Positions 52,785 through 61,783 of a DNA stretch of 64,000 nt are shown here, in pieces (within the stretch, counting starts at the first letter, position 1; every line of letters begins with the position of its first letter). Location: positions 1,922,001 through 1,986,000 of the forward strand of contig NZ_CP063374.1 of the NCBI RefSeq assembly GCF_015160875.1, in the 5' to 3' direction. The notes beneath the pieces were generated by a model. It made no database searches. It was not told the DNA's origin and saw only the letters and a list, made by a program, of their open reading frames with translations. Made by a program: the position numbers and the translations under genes. This DNA comes from Streptomyces chromofuscus. Its GTDB lineage: Bacteria; Actinomycetota; Actinomycetes; Streptomycetales; Streptomycetaceae.

Positions 52785-54872
52785 GTGAGCACCAAGCCGA
52801 CCACCACAGACCTCGAGTGGACCGAGCTGGACCAGCGGGCCGTCGACACCGCCCGCGTCCTGGCCGCCGACGCCGTACAGAAGGTCGGCAACGGCCATCC
52901 CGGTACGGCGATGAGCCTGGCGCCGGTCGCCTACACCCTCTTCCAGAAGGTGATGCGGCACGACCCGGCGGACGCCGACTGGGTCGGGCGGGACCGTTTC
53001 GTCCTGTCCGCCGGGCACTCGTCCCTGACCCTCTACACCCAGCTGTACCTGGCCGGCTTCGGCCTGGAGCTGGACGATCTGAAGGCCTTCCGGACGTGGG
53101 GCTCCAAGACCCCGGGTCACCCCGAGTACGGCCACACCGTGGGCGTCGAGACCACCACCGGGCCGCTCGGCCAGGGTGTCGCCAACGCGGTCGGCATGGC
53201 GATGGCGGCCCGCTACGAGCGCGGCCTGTTCGACCCGGAGGCGCCGCGGGGCGAGTCCCCGTTCGACCACTTCATCTACTGCATCGCCGGTGACGGCTGC
53301 CTCCAGGAGGGCATCTCCGCCGAGGCGTCCTCCCTCGCCGGCCACCAGCAGCTCGGCAACCTGATCCTGCTGTGGGACGACAACCACATCTCGATCGAGG
53401 GCGACACCGAGACCGCCGTCTCCGAGGACACCGTCAAGCGGTACGAGGCGTACGGCTGGCACGTCCAGCGCGTGGCCCCGAAGCCGGACGGCGACCTGGA
53501 CCCGCACGCGATCTACAACGCGATCGAGCAGGCCAAGAAGGTCACGGACCGGCCGTCGTTCATCGCGCTGCGCTCGATCATCGCCTGGCCCGCCCCGAAC
53601 GCGCAGAACACCGAGGCCGCGCACGGCTCGGCGCTCGGCGACGAGGAGGTCGCGGCCACCAAGCGCGTCCTCGGCTTCGACCCGGAGAAGACCTTCGAGG
53701 TGTCCGACGAGGTGCTCGGCCACACCCGGCAGGCGCTGGAGCGGGGCCGACAGGTCAAGGCGGAGTGGGAGAAGTCGTACCAGGAGTGGCGCGACAGCAA
53801 CCCGGAGCGTGCCGCCGAGTTCGACCGGGTCGCCAAGGGCGAGCTGCCCACCGGCTGGGAGGAGAAGATCCCGGTCTTCGAGGCGGGCAAGGCGGTCGCC
53901 ACCCGGGCCGCGTCCGGCAAGGTGCTCCAGGCGCTCGGCGCGGTCGTCCCCGAGCTGTGGGGCGGCTCCGCCGACCTCGCCGGCTCGAACAACACGACGA
54001 TCGACAAGACGTCGTCGTTCCTCCCGGCGGGCAACCCGCTGCCGGAGGCCCAGCCGTACGGCCGCACGGTCCACTTCGGCATCCGCGAGCACTCCATGGC
54101 CGCGGAGATGAACGGCATCGCGCTGCACGGCAACACCCGGATCTACGGCGGCACGTTCCTGGTCTTCTCCGACTACATGCGCAACGCCGTCCGCCTCTCG
54201 GCGCTGATGCACCTGCCGGTGACGTACGTGTGGACGCACGACTCCATCGGCCTCGGCGAGGACGGCCCGACGCACCAGCCGGTCGAGCACCTGGCCTCGC
54301 TGCGCGCGATCCCGGGTCTGAACGTGGTCCGCCCGGCGGACGCCAACGAGACCGCGATCGCCTGGCGCGAGATCCTCAAGCGGTACACCAAGGAGTACGG
54401 CAAGGGCGCCCCGCACGGCCTCGCGCTGACCCGCCAGGGCGTACCGACGTACGAGCCGAACGAGGACGCGGCGCGCGGTGGCTACGTGCTGTTCGAGGCC
54501 GAGGGCGGCGAACCCCAGGTCATCCTGATCGCGACCGGCTCCGAGGTGCACGTGGCCGTCGAGGCGCGCGAGCAGCTCCAGGCCGACGGCGTGCCCACGC
54601 GCGTGGTGTCGATGCCGTCCGTGGAGTGGTTCGAGGAGCAGGACCAGGGGTACCGGGACAGCGTGCTGCCGCCGTCCGTGAAGGCCCGCGTCTCGGTCGA
54701 GGCGGGCATTGGTCTGACCTGGCACAAGTACGTGGGGGACGCCGGACGCACCGTTTCCCTGGAGCACTTCGGTGCTTCGGCCGACGGCAAGGTCCTTTTC
54801 CGCGAATACGGCTTCACTGCCGAAAACGTGGCCGCGGCGGCCCGGGAATCGATCGCCGCCACCCAGCGCTGA
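52785..54872 (+). CDS. tkt: Transketolase
   Basis: The 695-residue thiamine-diphosphate enzyme moves two-carbon units between pentose phosphate and glycolytic sugars. It has the N-terminal substrate/ThDP histidines ([18 protein letters not shown]), the ThDP motif [12 protein letters not shown] with its Asn-bearing [11 protein letters not shown], the catalytic glutamate in [13 protein letters not shown] and [17 protein letters not shown] 52785 is the only good start. It is the first gene of tkt-tal-zwf-opcA-pgl. Confidence 0.96.
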   Translation: MSTKPTTTDLEWTELDQRAVDTARVLAADAVQKVGNGHPGTAMSLAPVAYTLFQKVMRHDPADADWVGRDRFVLSAGHSSLTLYTQLYLAGFGLELDDLKAFRTWGSKTPGHPEYGHTVGVETTTGPLGQGVANAVGMAMAARYERGLFDPEAPRGESPFDHFIYCIAGDGCLQEGISAEASSLAGHQQLGNLILLWDDNHISIEGDTETAVSEDTVKRYEAYGWHVQRVAPKPDGDLDPHAIYNAIEQAKKVTDRPSFIALRSIIAWPAPNAQNTEAAHGSALGDEEVAATKRVLGFDPEKTFEVSDEVLGHTRQALERGRQVKAEWEKSYQEWRDSNPERAAEFDRVAKGELPTGWEEKIPVFEAGKAVATRAASGKVLQALGAVVPELWGGSADLAGSNNTTIDKTSSFLPAGNPLPEAQPYGRTVHFGIREHSMAAEMNGIALHGNTRIYGGTFLVFSDYMRNAVRLSALMHLPVTYVWTHDSIGLGEDGPTHQPVEHLASLRAIPGLNVVRPADANETAIAWREILKRYTKEYGKGAPHGLALTRQGVPTYEPNEDAARGGYVLFEAEGGEPQVILIATGSEVHVAVEAREQLQADGVPTRVVSMPSVEWFEEQDQGYRDSVLPPSVKARVSVEAGIGLTWHKYVGDAGRTVSLEHFGASADGKVLFREYGFTAENVAAAARESIAATQR

Positions 54873-54906
54873 CGCTCATATACGACACGTAGGAGATGCA
54901 TTTTCC

Positions 54907-56025
54907 ATGACAGACGCACTGAAGCGCCTCTCCGATGAAGGCGTCGCGATCTGGCTGGACGACCTGTCCCGCAAGCGGATCACGTCCGGCAACCTCGCCG
55001 AGCTGATCGACCAGCAGCACGTCGTGGGCGTCACCACCAACCCGACGATCTTCCAGAAGGCGATCAGTAGCGGCGACGGGTACGAGCAGCAGCTCACCGA
55101 CCTCGCCGCCCGCAAGGTCACCGTGGAGGAGGCCGTCCGCATGATCACCACGGCGGACGTCCGCGACGCCGCCGACATCCTGCGCCCGGTCTTCGACGCC
55201 ACCGGCGGCAAGGACGGCCGGGTGTCGATCGAGGTCGACCCGCGGCTCGCGCACAACACCCGCGCCACCGTCGCCGAGGCCCGGCAGCTGGCCTGGCTGG
55301 TGGACCGGCCGAACACCCTGATCAAGATCCCGGCCACCAAGGCGGGCCTGCCGGCGATCACCGAGACGATCGGCAACGGCATCAGCGTCAACGTCACGCT
55401 GATCTTCTCGCTGGAGCGCTACCGCGAGGTGATGGACGCCTACCTCTCCGGCCTGGAGAAGGCCAAGGAGCGGGGCCTGGACCTCTCGAAGATCCACTCG
55501 GTGGCGTCCTTCTTCGTGTCCCGGGTGGACACCGAGATCGACAAGCGGATCGACGCGCTCGGCACCGACGAGGCCAAGGCGCTGCGCGGCAGGGCCGCCG
55601 TCGCCAACGCCCGGCTCGCCTACCAGGCGTACGAGGAGGTCTTCTCCTCCGACCGCTGGAGCCCGCTGGAGAACGCCGGCGCCAACAAGCAGCGTCCGCT
55701 GTGGGCGTCGACCGGCGTGAAGGACAAGGCGTACAAGGCCACCATGTACGTCGACGACCTGGTCGCCCAGAACACCGTCAACACCATGCCCGAGGCCACC
55801 CTGCTGGCCACCGAGGAGCACGGCGAGATCACCGGCAACACCATCGCCGGGACGTACGAGCAGGCCCGGGCCGACCTCGACGCCATCGAGCAGCTCGGGA
55901 TCAAGTACGACGACGTCGTCCAGCTTCTCGAGGACGAGGGTGTCGACAAGTTCGAGGCGTCCTGGGTCGACCTGCTGAAGTCGACCGAGGCCGAGCTGAA
56001 GCGCCTCGCGCCTTCGGAGGGCTGA
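54907..56025 (+). CDS. tal: Transaldolase
   Basis: The 372-residue class I aldolase exchanges dihydroxyacetone units between sedoheptulose 7-phosphate and glyceraldehyde 3-phosphate. This is the long actinobacterial type: [13 protein letters not shown] near the start, the Schiff-base lysine in [27 protein letters not shown] and [18 protein letters not shown] 54907 has AGGAGA upstream. It follows tkt by 34 bp, and zwf begins 4 bp after its stop. Confidence 0.95.
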   Translation: MTDALKRLSDEGVAIWLDDLSRKRITSGNLAELIDQQHVVGVTTNPTIFQKAISSGDGYEQQLTDLAARKVTVEEAVRMITTADVRDAADILRPVFDATGGKDGRVSIEVDPRLAHNTRATVAEARQLAWLVDRPNTLIKIPATKAGLPAITETIGNGISVNVTLIFSLERYREVMDAYLSGLEKAKERGLDLSKIHSVASFFVSRVDTEIDKRIDALGTDEAKALRGRAAVANARLAYQAYEEVFSSDRWSPLENAGANKQRPLWASTGVKDKAYKATMYVDDLVAQNTVNTMPEATLLATEEHGEITGNTIAGTYEQARADLDAIEQLGIKYDDVVQLLEDEGVDKFEASWVDLLKSTEAELKRLAPSEG

Positions 56026-56029
56026 CACC

Positions 56030-57568
56030 TTGTCCCCCTTCGCCGGTTCCGGGGCGAACCCGCTCCGTGACCCCGCAGACCGACGGCTCCCGCGCATCGC
56101 GGGGCCGTCGGGCCTGGTCATCTTCGGTGTCACGGGCGATTTGTCACGGAAGAAGCTGATGCCCGCGGTGTACGACCTCGCGAACCGGGGTCTGCTGCCG
56201 CCGGGGTTCTCGCTGGTCGGGTTCGCCCGCCGCGAGTGGGCCCACGAGGACTTCGCACAGGAGGTCCACGACGCGGTCAAGGCGCACGCCCGTACGCCGT
56301 TCCGTGAGGAGGTCTGGCAGCAGCTCATCCAGGGGATGCGCTTCGTCCAGGGCACCTTCGACGACGACGACGCCTTCGAACGGCTGCGCTCCACCATCGA
56401 CGAGCTGGACAAGGCGCAGGGCACGGGCGGCAACTTCGCCTTCTACCTCTCCGTGCCGCCGCGCTCCTTCCCGGTGGTCATCCAGCAGCTGAAGAAGCAC
56501 GGGCTGGCCGACCAGCAGCGGGGCTCCTGGCGCCGCGCGGTGATCGAGAAGCCGTTCGGCCACGACCTGGAGTCGGCCGAGGAGCTGAACAAGGTCGTGC
56601 ACGAGGTGTTCGCCCCGGACCAGGTCTTCCGGATCGACCACTACCTGGGCAAGGAGACCGTCCAGAACATCCTGGCGCTGCGCTTCGCCAACACGATGTT
56701 CGAACCGATCTGGAACCGGTCCTTCGTCGACCACGTCCAGATCACCATGGCCGAGGACATCGGCATCGGCGGCCGGGCCGGTTACTACGACGGCATCGGC
56801 GCCGCCCGGGACGTCATCCAGAACCACCTGCTGCAGCTGCTCGCGCTGACCGCCATGGAGGAGCCCGCCTCCTTCGACGCGGACGCGCTGGCCGCGGAGA
56901 AGACCAAGGTGCTGGGCGCCGTGCAGCTGCCCAAGGACCTGGGCCGGGACACCGTGCGCGGCCAGTACGCGGCGGGCTGGCAGGGCGGCGCGAAGGTCAT
57001 CGGATACCTCGAAGAGGACGGCATCGACGCCAAGTCGAAGACCGACACGTACGCCGCGATCAAGCTGGAGATCGACAACCGGCGCTGGGCGGGCGTTCCG
57101 TTCTACCTGCGCACCGGCAAGCGCCTCGGCCGCCGCGTCACCGAGATCGCGGTGGTCTTCCAGCGCGCCCCGCACTCGCCCTTCGGCGCGACGGCCACCG
57201 AGGAACTGGGTCAGAACGCGATCGTCATCCGCGTCCAGCCCGACGAGGGCGTCACCGTCCGCTTCGGCTCCAAGGTCCCGGGCACCTCGATGGAGATCCG
57301 GGACGTCTCCATGGACTTCGCGTACGGCGAGTCCTTCACGGAGTCCAGCCCGGAGGCGTACGAACGGCTGATCCTGGACGTCCTGCTGGGCGACTCGAAC
57401 CTCTTCCCGCGCACCGAGGAGGTCGAGCTGTCCTGGAAGATCCTCGACCCGATCGAGGAGTACTGGGACGGCAACGGCAGGCCCGCGCAGTACCAGGCCG
57501 GGACGTGGGGACCCGTCGAGGCGGACGAGATGCTCGAACGAGACGGACGGAGCTGGCGCCGGCCATGA
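56030..57568 (+). CDS. zwf: Glucose-6-phosphate 1-dehydrogenase
   Basis: The 512-residue enzyme opens the oxidative pentose phosphate branch and makes NADPH. It has the nucleotide motif IFGVTGDLSRKKLMPA and the catalytic histidine in RIDHYLGKETVQN, with EKPFGHDL before it. The start is TTG 56030, with GGAGGG about 10 nt upstream inside the end of tal, so expression is coupled. Its stop overlaps opcA (ATGA), whose product is needed for activity in actinobacteria and cyanobacteria. Confidence 0.95.
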   Translation: MSPFAGSGANPLRDPADRRLPRIAGPSGLVIFGVTGDLSRKKLMPAVYDLANRGLLPPGFSLVGFARREWAHEDFAQEVHDAVKAHARTPFREEVWQQLIQGMRFVQGTFDDDDAFERLRSTIDELDKAQGTGGNFAFYLSVPPRSFPVVIQQLKKHGLADQQRGSWRRAVIEKPFGHDLESAEELNKVVHEVFAPDQVFRIDHYLGKETVQNILALRFANTMFEPIWNRSFVDHVQITMAEDIGIGGRAGYYDGIGAARDVIQNHLLQLLALTAMEEPASFDADALAAEKTKVLGAVQLPKDLGRDTVRGQYAAGWQGGAKVIGYLEEDGIDAKSKTDTYAAIKLEIDNRRWAGVPFYLRTGKRLGRRVTEIAVVFQRAPHSPFGATATEELGQNAIVIRVQPDEGVTVRFGSKVPGTSMEIRDVSMDFAYGESFTESSPEAYERLILDVLLGDSNLFPRTEEVELSWKILDPIEEYWDGNGRPAQYQAGTWGPVEADEMLERDGRSWRRP

Positions 57569-58704
57569 AGATAGACCTCACCGACACCACGGCGAGCAAG
57601 ATCAACAAGGCGCTGGTGCAGGGCCGCCGCGCCATCGGCACGCCCGCCGTCGGCATGGTCCTGACCCTGGTCGTCGTCACCGACGAGGAGAACGCCTACG
57701 ACGCGCTCAAGGCCGCCGGCGACGCCTCGCGCGAGCACCCCTCGCGCACCCTGGTCGTCATCAGGCGCGTCTCGCGCACGCACCGGGACCGCACGCACTC
57801 CCGCCTCGACGCCGAGGTGCGGGTGGGCGCCGACGCGGGCACCGGCGAGACGGTCATCCTGCGGCTGTACGGCGAGGTGGCCGACCAGGCGCAGTCGGTG
57901 GTGCTGCCGCTGCTGCTGCCGGACGCCCCGGTGGTCGTCTGGTGGCCGGTGAACGCGCCCCTGGACCCGGCGGGCGACCCGCTCGGCGCGCTGGCTCAGC
58001 GCCGGGTCACCGACACCTACGCCGCCGAGCAGCCGGTACGGGAGCTGTCCGCCCGCGCCGGCAGCTACACGCCCGGCGACACCGACCTGTCCTGGACCCG
58101 CATCACGCCCTGGCGCTCGATGCTGGCGGCGGCCCTGGACCAGGTCGCCTGCGAGGTCCGCGGTGTCGAGGTCGAGGGCGAGGAGTTCAATCCGAGCTGT
58201 GAGCTGCTGGCGATGTGGCTCGCGGACCGGCTGGACGTCCCCGTGCGGCGCTCGCTGTCCGCGGGGCCGGGCCTCACGGCGGTCCGGATGGACACCGACT
58301 GCGGCCCGATCAGCCTCGACCGCGCCGACGGCTCGCTGGCCACGCTGTCCATCCAGGGCCAGCCGGACCGGGCGGTGGCGCTGAAGCGACGGGACACGGC
58401 CGAGCTGATCGCGGAGGAACTGCGGCGGCTGGACCCGGACGACACGTACGCGTCGGCGCTGCGGTACGGGGTGAACCGGCTGAACGCGTCCGCCCCGGCT
58501 GCAGTACTGCCGTCGGCCGAGGAGCCGTCGGCCGAGGCCTTGGCCGCGGCGTCGCCGGCCAAAGGAGAAGGCGCGGCGGACGGCGGCGCGGCCGGAGCCG
58601 GAGGCGAGGCCGAAGCGGTCCCGGCTCCCGTCGAGACTGCCGCGAAAGCACCCGCGAAGGAAGCGGCGGCGCCGGCACCGGTGAGGAAGGCGGCGACGAA
58701 GTGA
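57565..58704 (+). CDS. opcA: OpcA, glucose-6-phosphate dehydrogenase assembly factor
   Basis: The 379-residue protein is the usual partner of Zwf and is thought to promote its oligomerisation or redox state. It starts MKIDLTDTTASKINKAL at ATG 57565 and shows family segments VWWPVNAPLDP, DTDLSWTRITPWRSMLA and CELLAMWLADRL. Residues from about 320 form a long Ala/Pro/Glu low-complexity tail. Its stop overlaps the pgl start (GTGA). Confidence 0.92.
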   Translation: MKIDLTDTTASKINKALVQGRRAIGTPAVGMVLTLVVVTDEENAYDALKAAGDASREHPSRTLVVIRRVSRTHRDRTHSRLDAEVRVGADAGTGETVILRLYGEVADQAQSVVLPLLLPDAPVVVWWPVNAPLDPAGDPLGALAQRRVTDTYAAEQPVRELSARAGSYTPGDTDLSWTRITPWRSMLAAALDQVACEVRGVEVEGEEFNPSCELLAMWLADRLDVPVRRSLSAGPGLTAVRMDTDCGPISLDRADGSLATLSIQGQPDRAVALKRRDTAELIAEELRRLDPDDTYASALRYGVNRLNASAPAAVLPSAEEPSAEALAAASPAKGEGAADGGAAGAGGEAEAVPAPVETAAKAPAKEAAAPAPVRKAATK

Positions 58705-60395
58705 GCACACCCCAACTGGTCGTCCACCGCGACAAGGAACTGATGGCGCAGGCCGCCGCGGCCCGGCTGATCACGAAGATCGTGGACGCCCAGGCCTCGC
58801 GCGGGACCGCCTCCGTCGTCCTGACCGGCGGCCGCAACGGCAACGGTCTGCTGGCCGCGCTGGCCGCCGCGCCCGCCCGCGACGCCATCGACTGGTCCCG
58901 CCTGGACCTGTGGTGGGGCGACGAGCGCTTCCTGCCCGAGGGCGACCCGGAGCGCAACGTCACCCAGGCCCGCGAGGCGCTCCTCGACTCCGTGCCGCTG
59001 GACCCGAAGCGCGTGCACGCCATGCCCGCGTCGGACGGTCCGTACGGCTCGGACGTGGACGCGGCGGCGGTCGCCTACGCCGAGGAACTGGCCGGGGCGG
59101 CGGTACCGGAGAACCACGCGCCGGTGCCGACGTTCGACGTCCTGATGCTGGGCGTCGGACCGGACACCCATGTGGCGTCCCTGTTCCCGGAGCTGCCCGC
59201 GGTACGGGAGACGGACCGCACGGTGGTCGGCGTCCACGGCGCCCCCAAGCCCCCGCCGACCCGCATCACCCTCACCCTCCCGGCGATCCGGGCGGCCCGT
59301 GAGGTGTGGCTGCTTGCGGCGGGCGAGGACAAGGCTCGGGCGGCGGCGATCGCCCTGTCCGGCGCGGGCGAGATCCAGGCCCCGGCGGCCGGCGCGTACG
59401 GCCGCGCCCGCACCCTGTGGCTGCTGGACGCGGCGGCGGCCTCGGAACTCCCGAGGTCGCTGTACCCACCGGCGTCGTCGTGTCTCGGGGCGTCTCGTCG
59501 ACCCAGCGGCGCGGGTCCCCGTACGGACGGGCCACGTCGGGCGGCAGGCCTACTTGACCGACCCCGCCATCACCCCCTGCACGAAGTGCCGCTGGAAGGC
59601 GAAGAACACCGCGACCGGCACGATCAGGGACACGAAGGCGCCGGGGGCCAGGACGTCGATGTTGCTGCCGAACTGACGGATCTGGGACTGCAGTTCCACG
59701 GTCAGCGGCTGGGAGGAGCTGTCCGCGAAGAGCAGGGCGACCAGCATGTCGTTCCAGACCCACAGGAACTGGAAGATGGCGAGGCTGGCGATGGCCGGCC
59801 GGCCCACCGGCAGGACCAGGCGGGTGAAGATGCACCACTCGCTGCCGCCGTCCATCCGGGCCGCCTCCAGCATCTCCTTCGGCATCTCGGCGAAGTAGTT
59901 GCGCAGGAGGAACACCGCGAACGGGAGACCGTAGGCCACGTGGAAGAGCACCACGCCGGGGATCGTGCCGAACAGGCCCAGCCGGCCGAAGAGCTTGGCC
60001 ACCGGGAGCAGGCCGATCTGCACCGGCACCACCAGCAGCGCCACCACCAGCAGGAACAGCGGCTCACGGCCGGGGAAGTCCAGCCAGGCGAAGGCGTATC
60101 CGGCGAGGGCCGCGACGACGACGACCAGTGCCGTCGTCGGCACGGAGATCAGGACCGTGTTCCAGAAGGCCTGTGTGATCCCGGAGTTCCCCAGCAGCGC
60201 CGTGTAGTTGTCGAAGGACAGCTGGCCGGGGCTCGTGAACACCGTCCACCAGCCGCCCTTCGCGGTGTCCTCGGCGGACCGCAGGGAGGAGAGGAACAGC
60301 CCGGCCAGCGGGGTGAGCCAGATCAGGCCCACCACCACGAGGAAGGCCTGGACCAGGCTGTTGCCCAGGCCCCGTCGGACGGCGTTCATCGCTGA
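58701..60395 (+). CDS. pgl: 6-phosphogluconolactonase with lost stop codon
   Basis: Residues 1-260 are a normal Pgl/DevB (lactone hydrolysis in the oxidative pentose phosphate branch): VVLTGGRNGNGLL, WWGDERFLPEGDPERN, LMLGVGPDTHVASLFP, and the end ARTLWLLDAAAASELPRSLYPPASS. GTG 58701 overlaps the opcA stop. The codon after Ser260, where family members end, is TGT (59481-59483) instead of a stop. The frame then stays open for 304 codons to TGA 60393-60395, antisense to nearly the whole permease gene at 59550-60389. The tail is Arg/His/Gln-rich shadow sequence. Pgl identity is sure; the extended product may be unstable or the substitution an error. Confidence 0.75.
   Translation: MSTPQLVVHRDKELMAQAAAARLITKIVDAQASRGTASVVLTGGRNGNGLLAALAAAPARDAIDWSRLDLWWGDERFLPEGDPERNVTQAREALLDSVPLDPKRVHAMPASDGPYGSDVDAAAVAYAEELAGAAVPENHAPVPTFDVLMLGVGPDTHVASLFPELPAVRETDRTVVGVHGAPKPPPTRITLTLPAIRAAREVWLLAAGEDKARAAAIALSGAGEIQAPAAGAYGRARTLWLLDAAAASELPRSLYPPASSCLGASRRPSGAGPRTDGPRRAAGLLDRPRHHPLHEVPLEGEEHRDRHDQGHEGAGGQDVDVAAELTDLGLQFHGQRLGGAVREEQGDQHVVPDPQELEDGEAGDGRPAHRQDQAGEDAPLAAAVHPGRLQHLLRHLGEVVAQEEHRERETVGHVEEHHAGDRAEQAQPAEELGHREQADLHRHHQQRHHQQEQRLTAGEVQPGEGVSGEGRDDDDQCRRRHGDQDRVPEGLCDPGVPQQRRVVVEGQLAGAREHRPPAALRGVLGGPQGGEEQPGQRGEPDQAHHHEEGLDQAVAQAPSDGVHR
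59550..60389 (-). CDS. ABC alpha-glucoside permease, MalG type
   Basis: The 279-residue inner-membrane permease has six transmembrane segments and the EAA loop EAARMDGGSEWCIFTRLVLPVG for ATPase contact. It ends GVMAGSVK. It is the last gene of the leftward operon GH13-binding protein-MalF-MalG. ATG 60389 overlaps the TGA of a six-codon mini-ORF created by a 17-bp triplication. It is fully overlapped on the other strand by the stop-less pgl frame. No ATPase gene is present; an MsiK-type protein probably serves it. Confidence 0.9.
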   Translation of the reverse strand: MNAVRRGLGNSLVQAFLVVVGLIWLTPLAGLFLSSLRSAEDTAKGGWWTVFTSPGQLSFDNYTALLGNSGITQAFWNTVLISVPTTALVVVVAALAGYAFAWLDFPGREPLFLLVVALLVVPVQIGLLPVAKLFGRLGLFGTIPGVVLFHVAYGLPFAVFLLRNYFAEMPKEMLEAARMDGGSEWCIFTRLVLPVGRPAIASLAIFQFLWVWNDMLVALLFADSSSQPLTVELQSQIRQFGSNIDVLAPGAFVSLIVPVAVFFAFQRHFVQGVMAGSVK

Positions 60396-60406
60396 CTGCC
60401 CTTCAT
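60386..60406 (-). CDS. Six-codon mini-ORF 2 (MKGSQR) between permease genes
   Basis: ATG 60406 overlaps the stop of mini-ORF 1, and its TGA overlaps the ATG of the MalG-type gene. It follows an AAGGAG motif. Same interpretation as the preceding mini-ORF. Confidence 0.4.
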   Translation of the reverse strand: MKGSQR

Positions 60407-60423
60407 CGCTGACTCTCCTTCAT
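60403..60423 (-). CDS. Six-codon mini-ORF 1 (MKESQR) between permease genes
   Basis: ATG 60423 overlaps the stop of the MalF-type gene, and its TGA overlaps the ATG of the next mini-ORF. It arises from the 17-bp triplication. Its likely meaning is a relay for ribosomes reinitiating toward the MalG-type gene rather than a functional peptide. Confidence 0.4.
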   Translation of the reverse strand: MKESQR

Positions 60424-61778
60424 CGCTGACTGCTGCGGAAACGGCGGACGTTGAAGACCATCGCGGGGATCACCAGGAGCAGGAGCAGGACGCCCAGCGC
60501 GCTGCCCAGGCCCTGGTCGTTGCCCCCGCCGAAGGACACCAGCCACATCTGCGTCGCCAGCACGGTGGCGTCCTCCTGCACCGGGCCGGGCGCGATGATG
60601 TAGACGAGGTCGAAGACCTTCATCACGTTGATCACCAGCGTCACGAACACCACCGTCAGCACCGGCGCGAGCAGGGGCACGGTGATCCTGCGGAAGATCT
60701 GCCACTCGTTGGCGCCGTCCATCCGCGCCGCCTCCAGCGCGTCCCGCGGCAGCGTGGACAGCCCCGCGCCGATCAGCACCATCGCGAAACCGGTCCAGAT
60801 CCACAGGTACGCCCCGATGATCGCGGGCGTCACGAGCGCGGGCCCGAGCCAGGAGATGCCCTCGTAGGGCGGGGCGAAGTTGGCGGCGGGCAGCCGCACC
60901 GCGTACGAGCCGGGCTCCAGCCCGGCGAAGTGGAAGGAGCCGTCGGACGCGGTGGTCGTCGTACCGGCCGTCCTCCCGTCGCGCACCGCCTCGACCGTCA
61001 TCTCGGGCAGCCCGCTCTCCTGCCGGTCGACCCGGCCCTGCTCTCCTCCCCCGCCGGGCGTGAAGTCCAGGTACACGACGCCGCGCAGCTCGTCGGGGCC
61101 CGCCTCCCGCGAGGCCGCCCCGTGCGCGGGCCGCGCACCGTCGGGCAGGTCGCCGGGCAGCACACCGACCAGGCCGAGCGCCACCGTGTCCCCGGGCGAG
61201 ACGTTCGCGGTCGTCCGGTACGCGCCGTCCGCCTCCTTCGTCATCCCCTGGCCGTCGCGGGCCCGCGCGGTCGGGTAGGACGACGTGCCCTGGAAGACGT
61301 CGTGGACGGAGACCACGGCGGCGTTCAGCACGCCCTTGTCGGGGTCCTCGTCGTAGGCGAGCCGGAAGATGATGCCGGCGGCCAGGAAGGACACCGCCAT
61401 CGGCATGAACAACAGCAGCTTGAACGCCGTCGCCCAGCGGACCTTCTCCACCAGGACGGCGAGGATCAGCCCCAGCCCGGTCAGCAGCGCCGGCGCCACG
61501 ACGACCCAGATCGCCGTGTTGCGCACGGCCTTCAGCGTCGCCGGGTCGCGGAACATCTCGGTGTAGTTGCCGCCGCCCACGAACCGGGTGCCGGACGCGT
61601 CGAAGAAGCTGCGGCCGACGGAGAACAGCACGGGGTAGACGACGAGGGCGCCGAGCAGGAGCAGGGCGGGGAGGACGAAGAGCAGGGCGACGACCGGCCC
61701 GCGCCGCCGTGGGCGCCGGGTCTTCCCGGCACCCGCGGCGGCCGGAGGGCTCGCGTCTGTCACGAGCGTTGCGGTCAT
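60420..61778 (-). CDS. ABC alpha-glucoside permease, MalF type, with inserted extracytoplasmic domain
   Basis: The 452-residue permease is about 150 residues longer than usual. Transmembrane segments are at about 30-55, 85-112 and 120-142. Residues 145-305 are then a soluble insert, after which helices and the EAA loop EAARMDGANEWQIFRRITVP (349-368) resume. Within the insert, residues 233-297 (GVVYLDFTPGG...ASDGSFHFAGLEPGSYAVRLPA) look like a Cna-B/SdrD-like beta-sandwich. MalF proteins can have a large periplasmic loop, but this domain type is unusual. ATG 61778; 5 bp after the binding-protein stop. Confidence 0.88.
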   Translation of the reverse strand: MTATLVTDASPPAAAGAGKTRRPRRRGPVVALLFVLPALLLLGALVVYPVLFSVGRSFFDASGTRFVGGGNYTEMFRDPATLKAVRNTAIWVVVAPALLTGLGLILAVLVEKVRWATAFKLLLFMPMAVSFLAAGIIFRLAYDEDPDKGVLNAAVVSVHDVFQGTSSYPTARARDGQGMTKEADGAYRTTANVSPGDTVALGLVGVLPGDLPDGARPAHGAASREAGPDELRGVVYLDFTPGGGGEQGRVDRQESGLPEMTVEAVRDGRTAGTTTTASDGSFHFAGLEPGSYAVRLPAANFAPPYEGISWLGPALVTPAIIGAYLWIWTGFAMVLIGAGLSTLPRDALEAARMDGANEWQIFRRITVPLLAPVLTVVFVTLVINVMKVFDLVYIIAPGPVQEDATVLATQMWLVSFGGGNDQGLGSALGVLLLLLVIPAMVFNVRRFRSSQR

Positions 61779-61783
61779 GGCCG

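Larger units (their letters stand above)
60381..60431 (-). repeat. 17-bp tandem triplication at the permease junction
   Basis: Read leftward, three consecutive 17-bp units begin AGTCAGCGATGA (60431-60415, 60414-60398, 60397-60381), followed by AGGAG, AGGGC and ACGCC. Each unit carries an ATGA stop/start; the first two also carry an AAGG ribosome-like motif. Confidence 0.85.

Noticed and set aside
59484..60395. The extra 304 residues of the pgl frame as a functional fusion domain
   Set aside because: The segment is antisense to a clear permease gene and has Arg/Gln/His-rich shadow composition; stop loss explains it better.
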